This document shows positions 25,807 through 32,476 of a stretch of DNA of 39,453 nt, piece after piece; the stretch's first letter is position 1; each line of letters begins with the position of its first letter. The DNA comes from Collinsella sp. Its GTDB lineage: Bacteria; Actinomycetota; Coriobacteriia; Coriobacteriales; Coriobacteriaceae. The notes beneath the pieces were generated by a model. That model was not told the DNA's origin, ran no database searches, and saw nothing but the letters and a program-made list of their open reading frames with translations. The DNA lies in assembly GCA_019414205.1 (NCBI GenBank), contig DXML01000018.1:1-39453 (forward strand). The letters are read 5' to 3'. Both the position numbers and the translations under genes were made by a program.

Positions 25807-26712
25807 ATGGAACCTATTACCACGGGCATGCAGGGAGCAGCCGTCGAGGATGTTCAGTCCCGCCTTCTGCAGCTCGGTTACACCATCGATGCCGACGAGG
25901 TCGCCGACAAGCGCTTTGGCACCACCACCGAGCAGGCCGTCAGCACCTTCAGGCTCGACAGCGGCCTTGCTGCCGGTCATGCCGTCGATATCCCCTGTTG
26001 GAGCGCCCTGGTCGACGCCTCGTATAAGCTGGGCGACCGCACTCTGTATCTGCGCATGCCCAATTTCCATGGCGCCGATGTGCAGGCCCTGCAGCGCGCT
26101 CTCAACGTTTTGGGCTTTGCCTGTGGCGAAGACGACGGCTACTTTGGTCCGCATACCGAGGCCGCCCTGCAGCAGTTCCAGGAAAATGTCGGCCTGTTTG
26201 CCGACGGCATGGCCTTCCAGGACACCTACGCCTACATCAACCGCCTGCACCATGTGTGGGAGGGCAAGCCCTCGGTCACCGAAGCCGAGTCCCGCATCGG
26301 TTTTGCTCGCGCCGCCAACGTGCTCGAGCGCTTCCAGATCGCCGTTATCGGTGAGGACCCCATCGCACGCAGCGTTGCTTCGCGCATGTGGAACATCGCC
26401 ACGGCAACGACCGACAACAGCGGCATGATGCTCTGCGACTCCGAGGTCCCAACCGACGTTGACCTGGTGCTCGAGATCGCAAGCGACGAGCTGCCCGCCG
26501 ACGCCGCGCCACGCGCCACGATTGCCCTCGCCGAGTGCCACAACCTGGCCCAGCGCATCCGCACCGCCAATGTCGCCGCGCAGCAGAAGCCGGCTCGCAT
26601 TCGCATTGAGCTCACGGGCATGACGCGCTACAACGGCACCTTCACGGCCAGCGACGCGCAGACGCTCGCCGTACGCCTACTCGACGGCGTTTGCGATGCC
26701 CTCGCAGATTAG
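25807..26712 (+). CDS. CwlM-like protein: two PG-binding domains and a non-catalytic C-terminus
   Basis: This 301-residue protein has two PG_binding_1 domains, residues about 6-62 and about 76-145, without signal peptide or membrane helix. The bridge WSALVDASYKLGDRTLYLRM followed by GADVQALQRALNVLGF closely parallels mycobacterial CwlM. In CwlM the third domain is an Amidase_3 fold that no longer hydrolyses; the protein controls MurA and MurJ. Here the third part (about 170-301) keeps an IAVIGED strand where DPGRGG would be, and the zinc-ligand histidines and glutamate are not seen. I infer a cytoplasmic regulator of peptidoglycan precursor synthesis. GAAAGGGG precedes the ATG. Confidence 0.78.
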   Translation: MEPITTGMQGAAVEDVQSRLLQLGYTIDADEVADKRFGTTTEQAVSTFRLDSGLAAGHAVDIPCWSALVDASYKLGDRTLYLRMPNFHGADVQALQRALNVLGFACGEDDGYFGPHTEAALQQFQENVGLFADGMAFQDTYAYINRLHHVWEGKPSVTEAESRIGFARAANVLERFQIAVIGEDPIARSVASRMWNIATATTDNSGMMLCDSEVPTDVDLVLEIASDELPADAAPRATIALAECHNLAQRIRTANVAAQQKPARIRIELTGMTRYNGTFTASDAQTLAVRLLDGVCDALAD

Positions 26713-26750
26713 GTAAACTAGACGAGTTGCTTTTGGGCAACACCACACAT

Positions 26751-26822
26751 TGGGACGTAGTTCAACGGTAGAACTCCGGTTTTTGGTGCCGGCTGTTGGG
26801 GGTTCGAATCCCTCCGTCCCAG
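26751..26822 (+). tRNA. tRNA-Gln (anticodon TTG)
   Basis: The acceptor stem TGGGACG pairs with CGTCCCA. The D-stem is GTTC/GAAC, the anticodon stem CCGGT/GCCGG encloses loop TTTTGGT with anticodon TTG, and the T-arm is GGGGG-TTCGAAT-CCCTC, discriminator G. It totals 72 nt; CCA is not encoded. The TTG anticodon reads CAA (and by wobble CAG). It is followed by a terminator at 26836. Confidence 0.96.
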
Positions 26823-26835
26823 CCCCAAAGAATAT

Positions 26836-26871
26836 AGCGCTCCAGGCCCTTATGGACCTGAAGCGCTTTTT
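26836..26871 (+). terminator. tRNA-Gln terminator
   Basis: AGCGCT (26836-26841) pairs with AGCGCT (26862-26867). The inner CAGG/CCTG and CC/GG pairs extend the stem, followed by a five-T run at 26867-26871. Distance from the tRNA end is 13 nt. Confidence 0.85.
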
Positions 26872-26882
26872 CGTGGGCAAGT

Positions 26883-27118
26883 GGAGGGATTCGAACCCGC
26901 AAGGGTGCGGAGCTGAGGAAACGCGAAGCGTTTTCTAGCGCAGCACGCAAGGAGCGAAGCGACGCAGCGGGGCGCGGCCGCCGACCAGGCGGACGCGGAA
27001 TCCCTCCGTCCCACACCAGCCAAGAGCCCCTCACGTCAAGCAAATCGAGCCAACGCCGCCAAGCGGAGGGATTCGAACCCGCAAGGGTGCGGAGCGATGC
27101 AGCGGGGCGCGGCCGCCG
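26883..27118. repeat. tRNA-derived repeat patch downstream of tRNA-Gln
   Basis: A 31-nt sequence that reads on the minus strand as a tRNA T-arm (GGGTTCGAATCCCTCC within it) occurs exactly at 26883-26913 and 27065-27095. The 20-nt GCAGCGGGGCGCGGCCGCCG occurs at 26964-26983 and 27099-27118. The 16-nt tRNA-Gln 3' end GAATCCCTCCGTCCCA recurs at 26998-27013. None folds into a complete tRNA. There is no gene here. Confidence 0.85.
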
Positions 27119-27134
27119 CAGGCAGACGCGGTGT

Positions 27135-27189
27135 CGGCACTTGGGGACGCTCCTAAGTGCCGGCATTATAGGAACGTCCCCAAGTGCCG
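27135..27189. repeat. REP-like bistable hairpin
   Basis: CGGCACTTGGGGACG (27135-27149) and CGTCCCCAAGTGCCG (27175-27189) form a 15-bp perfect stem, extended by TCCT/AGGA. A third AAGTGCCG at 27155-27162 can pair with the left CGGCACTT instead, giving two exclusive folds. Confidence 0.8.
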
Positions 27190-27224
27190 GCTCGGGACTA
27201 TTTTCGAGGACCCTCCGAAGGACT

Positions 27225-27454
27225 GTGGCCAAAAAACGGCAAATATGAGTACTGTTACCGTTGTAGCTACATTATTTTCGTTAATAAAAGAAGATCTTAA
27301 TGAGATTTATTCGCATCAAGGTCTTCCTTTAATGAACACTTGAGGAGATACGGCAGCTTATCTGCTCGATCGACACGTCAAATCACCTTAAATGTGGTCA
27401 AAATTACTGCTACTAAAAGAGTATCAGTACTCATATTTGATGTTTTTTGGCCAC
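27225..27454. mobile_element. MITE-like element with about 30-bp terminal inverted repeats
   Basis: This 230-bp AT-rich segment begins GTGGCCAAAAAACGGCAAAT and ends with its reverse complement apart from two mismatches. Terminal repeats of 29-30 bp (27225-27254 and 27425-27454) extend inward with further mismatches. GACT flanks both sides (27221-27224 and 27455-27458), consistent with a 4-bp target duplication. No credible reading frame lies inside, so it would be non-autonomous. Confidence 0.75.
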
Positions 27455-27492
27455 GACTCTTTATAGACACCCTGCACAGCGACGGTGGTAGA

Positions 27493-27525
27493 TTTCGGAA
27501 CGTGTCCGTCAGCCCCGTTCCGAAA
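27493..27525. repeat. Short inverted repeat
   Basis: TTTCGGAACG (27493-27502) and CGTTCCGAAA (27516-27525) form a 10-bp perfect stem with a 13-nt loop, between the MITE-like element and nested hairpin copy 2. No T-run follows on either strand. Confidence 0.6.
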
Positions 27526-27559
27526 AGCGAGCCGCGTGCAACGGCCAAGCCACGACAGC

Positions 27560-27692
27560 CCCCGGGAGAGCGGGGACACCGGCTTAGGTTTATCGCGAGT
27601 TCCGCACGAACAGGAGGCCACTTAATGTGGCCTCCGTCGTGAGCAGGACTGTAGAGCAGGAAACCTAAGCCGGTGTCCCCGCTCTCCCGGGG
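27560..27692. repeat. Variable-arm nested hairpin element, copy 2
   Basis: A 32-bp perfect inverted repeat (27560-27591 and 27661-27692) encloses a 69-nt core (27592-27660) nearly identical to copy 1. The arms are GC-rich and differ in sequence from copy 1. The inner stem has GGAGGCCAC/GTGGCCTCC where copy 1 has GAAGGCCAC/GTGGCCTTC, a compensatory A-T to G-C change. It lies 10 nt from the stop of the next minus-strand gene. Confidence 0.9.
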
Positions 27693-27702
27693 CCGGCGGA
27701 AT

Positions 27703-29877
27703 TTAGTTGTTAAGCATGCGGTCGAAGCTTCCCGAGTCGCCATCCCGATAGTCGGCGGTCATCAGAATCTCCTGCGGAATGCGCCCGCCTTCACGTAGCA
27801 CGTTGCGGAACTGCACACGCGTGACCATGGGCAGATCCTTGATCGTCGCCGCCAAGTTCTGCGGCACGCCCTGGTTGGCAGCCGCGGGCTCGCACTCTCC
27901 GCCGGCCTTCACGCGACGCTTATGCTCGGCGAGCATGGCGCGGTACATGCCGGCATGCAGGCGAATCTCAACCACATTGGCATTGCGAGCCTGCTCGACG
28001 ATGCGCGCGCCCTCGCGGTCGATATCGCCCACGTAGTAGACGTAGTTAAAGCGATAGCCGATCTCGGCCAGATAATCGTCCAGGGCATGCGAGACGCTCG
28101 CCTTGCATCCGCCGCCAAAAATCACGCCGCCCACCTTGATGCCAAAGAGCTTGGCGTGCTTGCGGCCACGCAGCAGCTTGACGATCTCGTCGTAGGTGTC
28201 CAGGTTCTCGACCATAATGAACGGCTTATCGGCGCCCAGCGTAAAGAAGCCCGTAAAGTGCACGGGGCGATTGGGGGCGACCTTGATCGCCTGCATGCTG
28301 ATGCCCTTTTCGGTCATACGCCTGATCAAGCGCTCACCGTGCTTGCCGTCAAAAGCCTTCTCGTCGTTAAAGATCTGGTAGGCACGCTGGCGGCGCGAGG
28401 CAACCGGCGTATCGGCACCTCGGTTCTGCTCGATCCAAGCCTGGATGATTGCGATTTCCTCGGCAATCTTGCGGTTGGACATCTCGTTGTGCTGAGTGCG
28501 CTGCGGAGCCTTTTTGCCGTCCTTGCCCTCGACCTTTACGATCTGTGTCTGCTGCTCCTTGATCTTAGAGAGCGCCGTAGGCGTAGGGACAACCTTGAGC
28601 AGCTGCCTGCCTAAAACGCGGGCAAGGGCGAACGCCGATACCTCACCGCGAACGGCCGACTTGGGCTGCTGGGCAGCAGTACCTGCTGCGGAAGACTCCG
28701 GCTTCTTCTGAGACTTGCGTTTAGAATCGCCTTGGGAATTGCGCTCGCGCTTCGGCATAGACGCCTGCTTCTGCGGACGATCGGACTTGCTCTCCTTCGC
28801 CGGCTGGCGCTTAGGCTGCCCCGAAGAAACCTCGGCCTTCGCATCCTCGTCCTGCGGCGTGGTCCTCTCGGCTGCAGTCTCGGCATGGGAACTGCGGCCC
28901 CCACGATGGCGACGGCGGCGAGGCTTGCTCGACGCGCCCCGCTCCGTCTGCTCATCAGTAGACTGCTGGCCCTTGGCCTCGGCATCAGCCTCAAGCTGCG
29001 GCTCAACAGACTTTTGCTCGCGAGCCGCCGGCTCAACGGCCTTCTCGTCCTGGGTGGTCGAAACCGACTCGCCCTTCTCCTGACGCTTTACGGGATACGC
29101 GCGTCCCGCAAAACCGCGGCCGGGACGACACGAACCCGGAGCCTTCTTGGCAGACTCCTCAACATCGTCTGCAGCCTCGGAAGGCTCTTCAACCTCATGC
29201 GCGACATCCTGCTGCGCAGCCTTAAAGTGGGCACCACGGCGACGCTGGGGCTCCTGGGCCTCCACGGGCTTTTGCTCCTTCGCGGGCCTCTGCGACTCGG
29301 CAGCAACCTCGTTCTCAACAGCCTCGGCATCCGTCTCACCCTTTTGAGCAACGGCACGACGGAAGCGCTCCTGCTGGGCGCGGCGCTGCGCATCGCGCTT
29401 GCCACCCCCGCCAAAACCGCCGCGTCCTGCCTTGGCCGTAAAGGCACGCACGACGTTCTCATCGAGCAACTCATCGGTATCGACATGCTCACGCGGAGCA
29501 GCTTCTTCCACAGCAGGCACGTCAGCGGAATCCTCGACGACAAAATCTTCGACGGACTCGGCAGGCTGCTCCTGGGCATCGCGAATCTCGACATTGATGG
29601 TATAGAACGCCGGGCGCCCGTTAATGCCGCTGCCCTCGATCTTGGTCACGATATTTGCCGCGATAAGCTCATCGCGCATCGCCTTGGTGTCGCATTCCTT
29701 ATCGACGGAGCGGAAAATCTGCGCCAGCGCGCTCGACTTAATCTTGAGCGCCTTGCGGCAGAGCAGGTCGTAGGCAACCAGCTTGGCGCGCTCGGCAGAA
29801 AGCGACGTCTGGCTGCTCAGACGCTCAGCCAGAGCATCGACATTGTTTTGATTATCGGAATATACCGTCTTGGCCAC
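27703..29877 (-). CDS. Toprim-domain protein resembling JetD C-terminus, with long low-complexity middle
   Basis: I do not recognise this 724-residue protein as a named gene. Residues about 1-100 are a helical, winged-helix-like domain. Residues about 100-400 are a charged, repetitive Glu/Gln/Lys/Ala/Arg region with RGG-like patches (AGRGGFGGGGKR, RRRRHRGGRSS) as in nucleic-acid binding proteins. Residues about 440-724 are folded and contain a Toprim pattern: Glu557 in FIMVENLDTYDEI, IFGGGCKASVSHAL, and VYYVGDIDREGARI with Asp618 and Asp620. This recalls the DUF2220/JetD_C nuclease domain of Wadjet, but no jetA, B or C is here. I chose GTG at 29877 because AAAGGGG lies 4-5 nt upstream. Expression and target are unknown. 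Confidence 0.7.
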   Translation of the reverse strand: MAKTVYSDNQNNVDALAERLSSQTSLSAERAKLVAYDLLCRKALKIKSSALAQIFRSVDKECDTKAMRDELIAANIVTKIEGSGINGRPAFYTINVEIRDAQEQPAESVEDFVVEDSADVPAVEEAAPREHVDTDELLDENVVRAFTAKAGRGGFGGGGKRDAQRRAQQERFRRAVAQKGETDAEAVENEVAAESQRPAKEQKPVEAQEPQRRRGAHFKAAQQDVAHEVEEPSEAADDVEESAKKAPGSCRPGRGFAGRAYPVKRQEKGESVSTTQDEKAVEPAAREQKSVEPQLEADAEAKGQQSTDEQTERGASSKPRRRRHRGGRSSHAETAAERTTPQDEDAKAEVSSGQPKRQPAKESKSDRPQKQASMPKRERNSQGDSKRKSQKKPESSAAGTAAQQPKSAVRGEVSAFALARVLGRQLLKVVPTPTALSKIKEQQTQIVKVEGKDGKKAPQRTQHNEMSNRKIAEEIAIIQAWIEQNRGADTPVASRRQRAYQIFNDEKAFDGKHGERLIRRMTEKGISMQAIKVAPNRPVHFTGFFTLGADKPFIMVENLDTYDEIVKLLRGRKHAKLFGIKVGGVIFGGGCKASVSHALDDYLAEIGYRFNYVYYVGDIDREGARIVEQARNANVVEIRLHAGMYRAMLAEHKRRVKAGGECEPAAANQGVPQNLAATIKDLPMVTRVQFRNVLREGGRIPQEILMTADYRDGDSGSFDRMLNN

Positions 29878-29985
29878 GGGGCCCCTTTCATATGCACACA
29901 TATACGTTCATATGGTACAACGCACGAGCCTATCCACGCAAAACATCTGCGAGAACGCCCTTGCACCACCTGTTCTCACAAGAAA

Positions 29986-30021
29986 AAAGACCGGGTCCGC
30001 TTGATTGCGGACCCGGTCTTT
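29986..30021 (-). terminator. cstA terminator
   Basis: AAAGACCGGGTCCGC (29986-30000) and GCGGACCCGGTCTTT (30007-30021) form a 15-bp stem, loop TTGATT. On the minus strand TTTTTTCTT follows. It lies 40 nt after the cstA stop. Confidence 0.95.
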
Positions 30022-30060
30022 CCGAGTCAAATAGATGGGAGATTCAACCCGTCCGACCGA

Positions 30061-31950
30061 CTAGGCCTTAGCGGCCTCGGCGTCGGCAGGAGCCTCAGCG
30101 GCAGCGGCGCGACCGTACTCGGCCTTGCCCATCTCGGACCACTCGGGCTCCTCGTCGGGCATGGAGCCGGCCTCCTTGCCGAAGAACTCCTTGAGACAGT
30201 TGACGGCAACGATGAGGCCCAGGACCATCAGCAGGACGGCGAAAACGAGCTGCAGGCCCTTGGTGGCGGCGACGGAGACGGCGGCCGTGGTGGCGGTAGC
30301 CGGGATGGTGCCGAAGAAGCCGTAAGCCTGGACAGCGGTCATGCAGCCCACGGCGCTCTGGACCAGCGAGGTGAAGGTGCAGCAGAGCAGGAAGGCGACG
30401 GGCACGTAGAGCATCCAGCCCTTGCGGCCGGTGCACTTGCAGAACACGGCGAGGGTAATCATGGTCATACCGCCGAGCAGCTGGTTGGAAGCACCAAAGA
30501 GCGGCCAGATGTTGGCATAGCCACCAAAGGCAAGGGCGAGACCGGGAAGCAGGGTGACGACCGTGGCGAACCAGGGGTTGCCGAGAACCTTCATGTAGCC
30601 GGCCTTGGACTCGATGGCCAGGGCGTCGTTGGTCTGGGCAAAGAACTCGGAGAACGAGGTGCGGGCGATGCGGGCGACGGCGTCGAGCGAGGTCAGGGCC
30701 AGAGCGGAAACGTTCATGGTCATGAAGACGGTAGCGAACGTACCGTCAACACCGAAGGCCTGCATACCGCGGGAGATACCAGCAGCGAAGATCTGAAACG
30801 GGGTGGAAGCGACGCCAGCGTTGAGGGCGCCGGTACCGGCGGTGTTCATGTCGGAGAACATGATGCCGGCGACGATGATGGCAAGGATGCCGACGAAGGA
30901 CTCGACGATCATGGCGCCATAACCGACCTTGACGGCGTCCTGCTCCTTCTCGACCTGCTTGGAGGAGGTACCAGAAGAAACGAGGCTGTGGAAGCCGGAG
31001 AGGGCACCGCAGGCAACGGAAACAAACAGGACCGGGAACATCATGCCAGAAGCGCTGGAGAAGCCGGTAAAGGCCGGAGCGGTGATGGTGGCCTGGCCGT
31101 TAACACCCAGGACGACGATACCGAGGACAGCGCAGGCGATCATGACGATCATCATGATGGAAGTGAGGTAGTCGCGAGGGGTCTTGAGCATCTGGATGGG
31201 CATGGCGCCAGCGAAGACCAGGTAGACCATGACGACGGCGAACCACTGGAACTTATCCAGGTAGACCGGGAACTGCATACCGACGGCAAACATGAGAACC
31301 ATGAGGACCACGCCGGTGACGAACTCGGTAGCACCGGTGAGGTTGAACTTCTTCTGGGCCCAACCAAAGGCGATAGCGACGAAGGTGAACAGGATGGAGA
31401 TGGTACCAGCGCAGCCGGCGGCATAGGACTTGGTGAAGTCGATGGCACCGGTAGCAGCACCAGAAGCGTCAACGGCCGGGGTGAACATGAACGTCTTGCA
31501 GACCATGTCGGTGAAGGCGGCGATGACGATGATGCAGAACAGCCAGCAGAACAGCAGGAACAGGCGACGGCCGGTCTTGCCGATGTACTTCTCGATGAGC
31601 TGAGCGAGCGACTTGCCGTTGTTCTTCATCGAAGCGTACAGAGCACCAAAGTCGTGGACGGCGCCAAAAAAGATGCCGCCGACGAGAACCCAAAGCACAA
31701 CGGGCAGCCAGCCAAAGGCCATGGCGACGATCGTACCCGTGACAGGGCCGGCACCGCAGATCGAGCTAAACTGGTGCGAAAACGCGGTGAAGGCAGAGAC
31801 AGGCGAGAAGCTCTTGCCGTCCTTCATGCGTTTGGCCGGCGTGAGGGCCTCTTTGTCAACACCCCACTTGTTGGCCAGCCAGCGGCCATAGCCCAGATAG
31901 CCGCAGGCGAGCACCGCCGCGGTCACAACCATGAGCAAAACTCCGTTCAT
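30061..31950 (-). CDS. cstA: Carbon starvation protein A family transporter
   Basis: This 629-residue protein is a multi-spanning membrane carrier of the CstA family, implicated in peptide and/or pyruvate uptake. It shows the N-terminal family block SHQFSSICGAGPVTGTIVAM, HDFGALYASMKNNGKSLAQ, SGFHSLVSSGTSSKQVEKEQ and WPLFGASNQLLGGMTMITLA. About 14-16 helices are apparent. AGGAGG lies 5-7 nt before the ATG. Length is a little shorter than E. coli CstA (701). It is preceded by a 235-nt structured leader and followed by its own terminator, so it is a single-gene unit. Confidence 0.93.
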   Translation of the reverse strand: MNGVLLMVVTAAVLACGYLGYGRWLANKWGVDKEALTPAKRMKDGKSFSPVSAFTAFSHQFSSICGAGPVTGTIVAMAFGWLPVVLWVLVGGIFFGAVHDFGALYASMKNNGKSLAQLIEKYIGKTGRRLFLLFCWLFCIIVIAAFTDMVCKTFMFTPAVDASGAATGAIDFTKSYAAGCAGTISILFTFVAIAFGWAQKKFNLTGATEFVTGVVLMVLMFAVGMQFPVYLDKFQWFAVVMVYLVFAGAMPIQMLKTPRDYLTSIMMIVMIACAVLGIVVLGVNGQATITAPAFTGFSSASGMMFPVLFVSVACGALSGFHSLVSSGTSSKQVEKEQDAVKVGYGAMIVESFVGILAIIVAGIMFSDMNTAGTGALNAGVASTPFQIFAAGISRGMQAFGVDGTFATVFMTMNVSALALTSLDAVARIARTSFSEFFAQTNDALAIESKAGYMKVLGNPWFATVVTLLPGLALAFGGYANIWPLFGASNQLLGGMTMITLAVFCKCTGRKGWMLYVPVAFLLCCTFTSLVQSAVGCMTAVQAYGFFGTIPATATTAAVSVAATKGLQLVFAVLLMVLGLIVAVNCLKEFFGKEAGSMPDEEPEWSEMGKAEYGRAAAAEAPADAEAAKA

Positions 31951-31985
31951 GTCATTTCCTCCTCTAAAAAGAACTTCTCAGACAT

Positions 31986-32024
31986 AAAAAATGAGGGCCG
32001 TCGGTTGCGCTCGACGGCCCTCAT
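31986..32024 (-). terminator. Attenuator terminator in the cstA leader
   Basis: ATGAGGGCCGTCG (31991-32003) and CGACGGCCCTCAT (32012-32024) form a 13-bp perfect stem with an 8-nt loop. On the minus strand it is followed by TTTTTATG. It lies upstream of the cstA start and downstream of the promoter, so read-through must be regulated. Confidence 0.9.
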
Positions 32025-32027
32025 CTT

Positions 32028-32113
32028 CATCAGCCGCCCGTTATCGTACGGGCTAGCTGTATGTGCTAACCCGCATCAGATAATTACTACGCTGATAATG
32101 TTTAGCTGATGCG
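32028..32113 (-). promoter_or_regulatory. Alternative RNA structures of the cstA attenuator
   Basis: CTGATGCG (32106-32113) pairs with CGCATCAG (32072-32079), a perfect 8-bp hairpin across the end of the leader peptide. GCTGATG (32105-32111) can instead pair with CATCAGC (32028-32034), just before the terminator. A third hairpin (GCCCGT 32036-32041 with ACGGGC 32048-32053, extended by CAGC/GCTG) overlaps these. These mutually exclusive pairings are what a ribosome-mediated attenuator needs; the exact antiterminator is not settled. Confidence 0.55.
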
Positions 32114-32120
32114 TGAACAT
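32076..32120 (-). CDS. Putative branched-chain-amino-acid leader peptide upstream of cstA
   Basis: This 14-residue open frame reads MFTHQLNIISVVII followed by TGA. Six of the last seven codons are Ile or Val (ATT ATC AGC GTA GTA ATT ATC), and Leu is also present. AGAGGA lies about 10 nt upstream. A second in-frame ATG at 32144 would give 22 residues but has a poorer ribosome site. The peptide end overlaps an 8-bp hairpin and lies about 50 nt before the attenuator terminator. Ribosome stalling at Ile/Val codons under starvation could change the leader fold and permit cstA expression. Confidence 0.7.
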   Translation of the reverse strand: MFTHQLNIISVVII

Positions 32121-32191
32121 GTCTAAGAAATCCTCTTCAATCATGATGCGAACGATCCGTGCGTGTTCACATCCCCCAGTGGATGAAAAGC

Positions 32192-32220
32192 AGTATGAAA
32201 CTTTAGTTACCTAAAGTCAA
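32192..32220 (-). promoter_or_regulatory. cstA promoter
   Basis: On the minus strand TTGACT (32215-32220), a 17-nt spacer and CATACT (32192-32197) give a good promoter. Transcription would start near 32185, leaving a leader of about 235 nt. Confidence 0.65.
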
Positions 32221-32331
32221 CGCAAATAAGTAATGAATTTTCAACTTTTTTGAATTTCTCGTTATAAAACGCCACTGACCTCGGACTTTACCGAACGACA
32301 GTTTTTGCTTGAGAGATGCCCCTCGGGGGCG

Positions 32332-32462
32332 GGGCGGGCGCCTGCCGCCATATATGAACTTTATCGCGAGTTCCGCACGAACAGGAGGCCACTTAATGTG
32401 GCCTTCGTCTTGCGCAGGACTGTAGAGCAGGAAACCTTATATCCGGCCCCTCCGTCCGGGGA
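32332..32462. repeat. Variable-arm nested hairpin element, copy 3 (decayed arms)
   Basis: The 69-nt core at 32363-32431 matches copies 1 and 2 (inner stem GGAGGCCAC, loop TTAAT, GTGGCCTTC with one G-T pair). Flanking arms run from about 32332 and to about 32462. They pair only in part (the ATAT segment and GC-rich outer patches). The right arm shares AAACCT and CCGG with copy 2. It ends about 14 nt from the stop of the TsaB-RimI-TsaD gene. Confidence 0.8.
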
Positions 32463-32476
32463 CCGCGCCGTACCAG

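Noticed and set aside
26870..27013. Second tRNA gene on the minus strand
   Set aside because: Only the T-arm region is recognisable; no acceptor, D-arm or anticodon stem can be paired.
28732..32109. Very long open frame of 1125 codons on the plus strand
   Set aside because: It lies antisense to the Toprim gene and cstA, has low-complexity Leu/Gly/Asp/His composition typical of GC-rich shadow frames, and no ribosome site. The minus-strand genes have clear domains.
31986..32220. T-box riboswitch in the cstA leader
   Set aside because: The conserved T-box bulge sequence and specifier loop are not visible; a translated Ile/Val-rich peptide explains the leader better.
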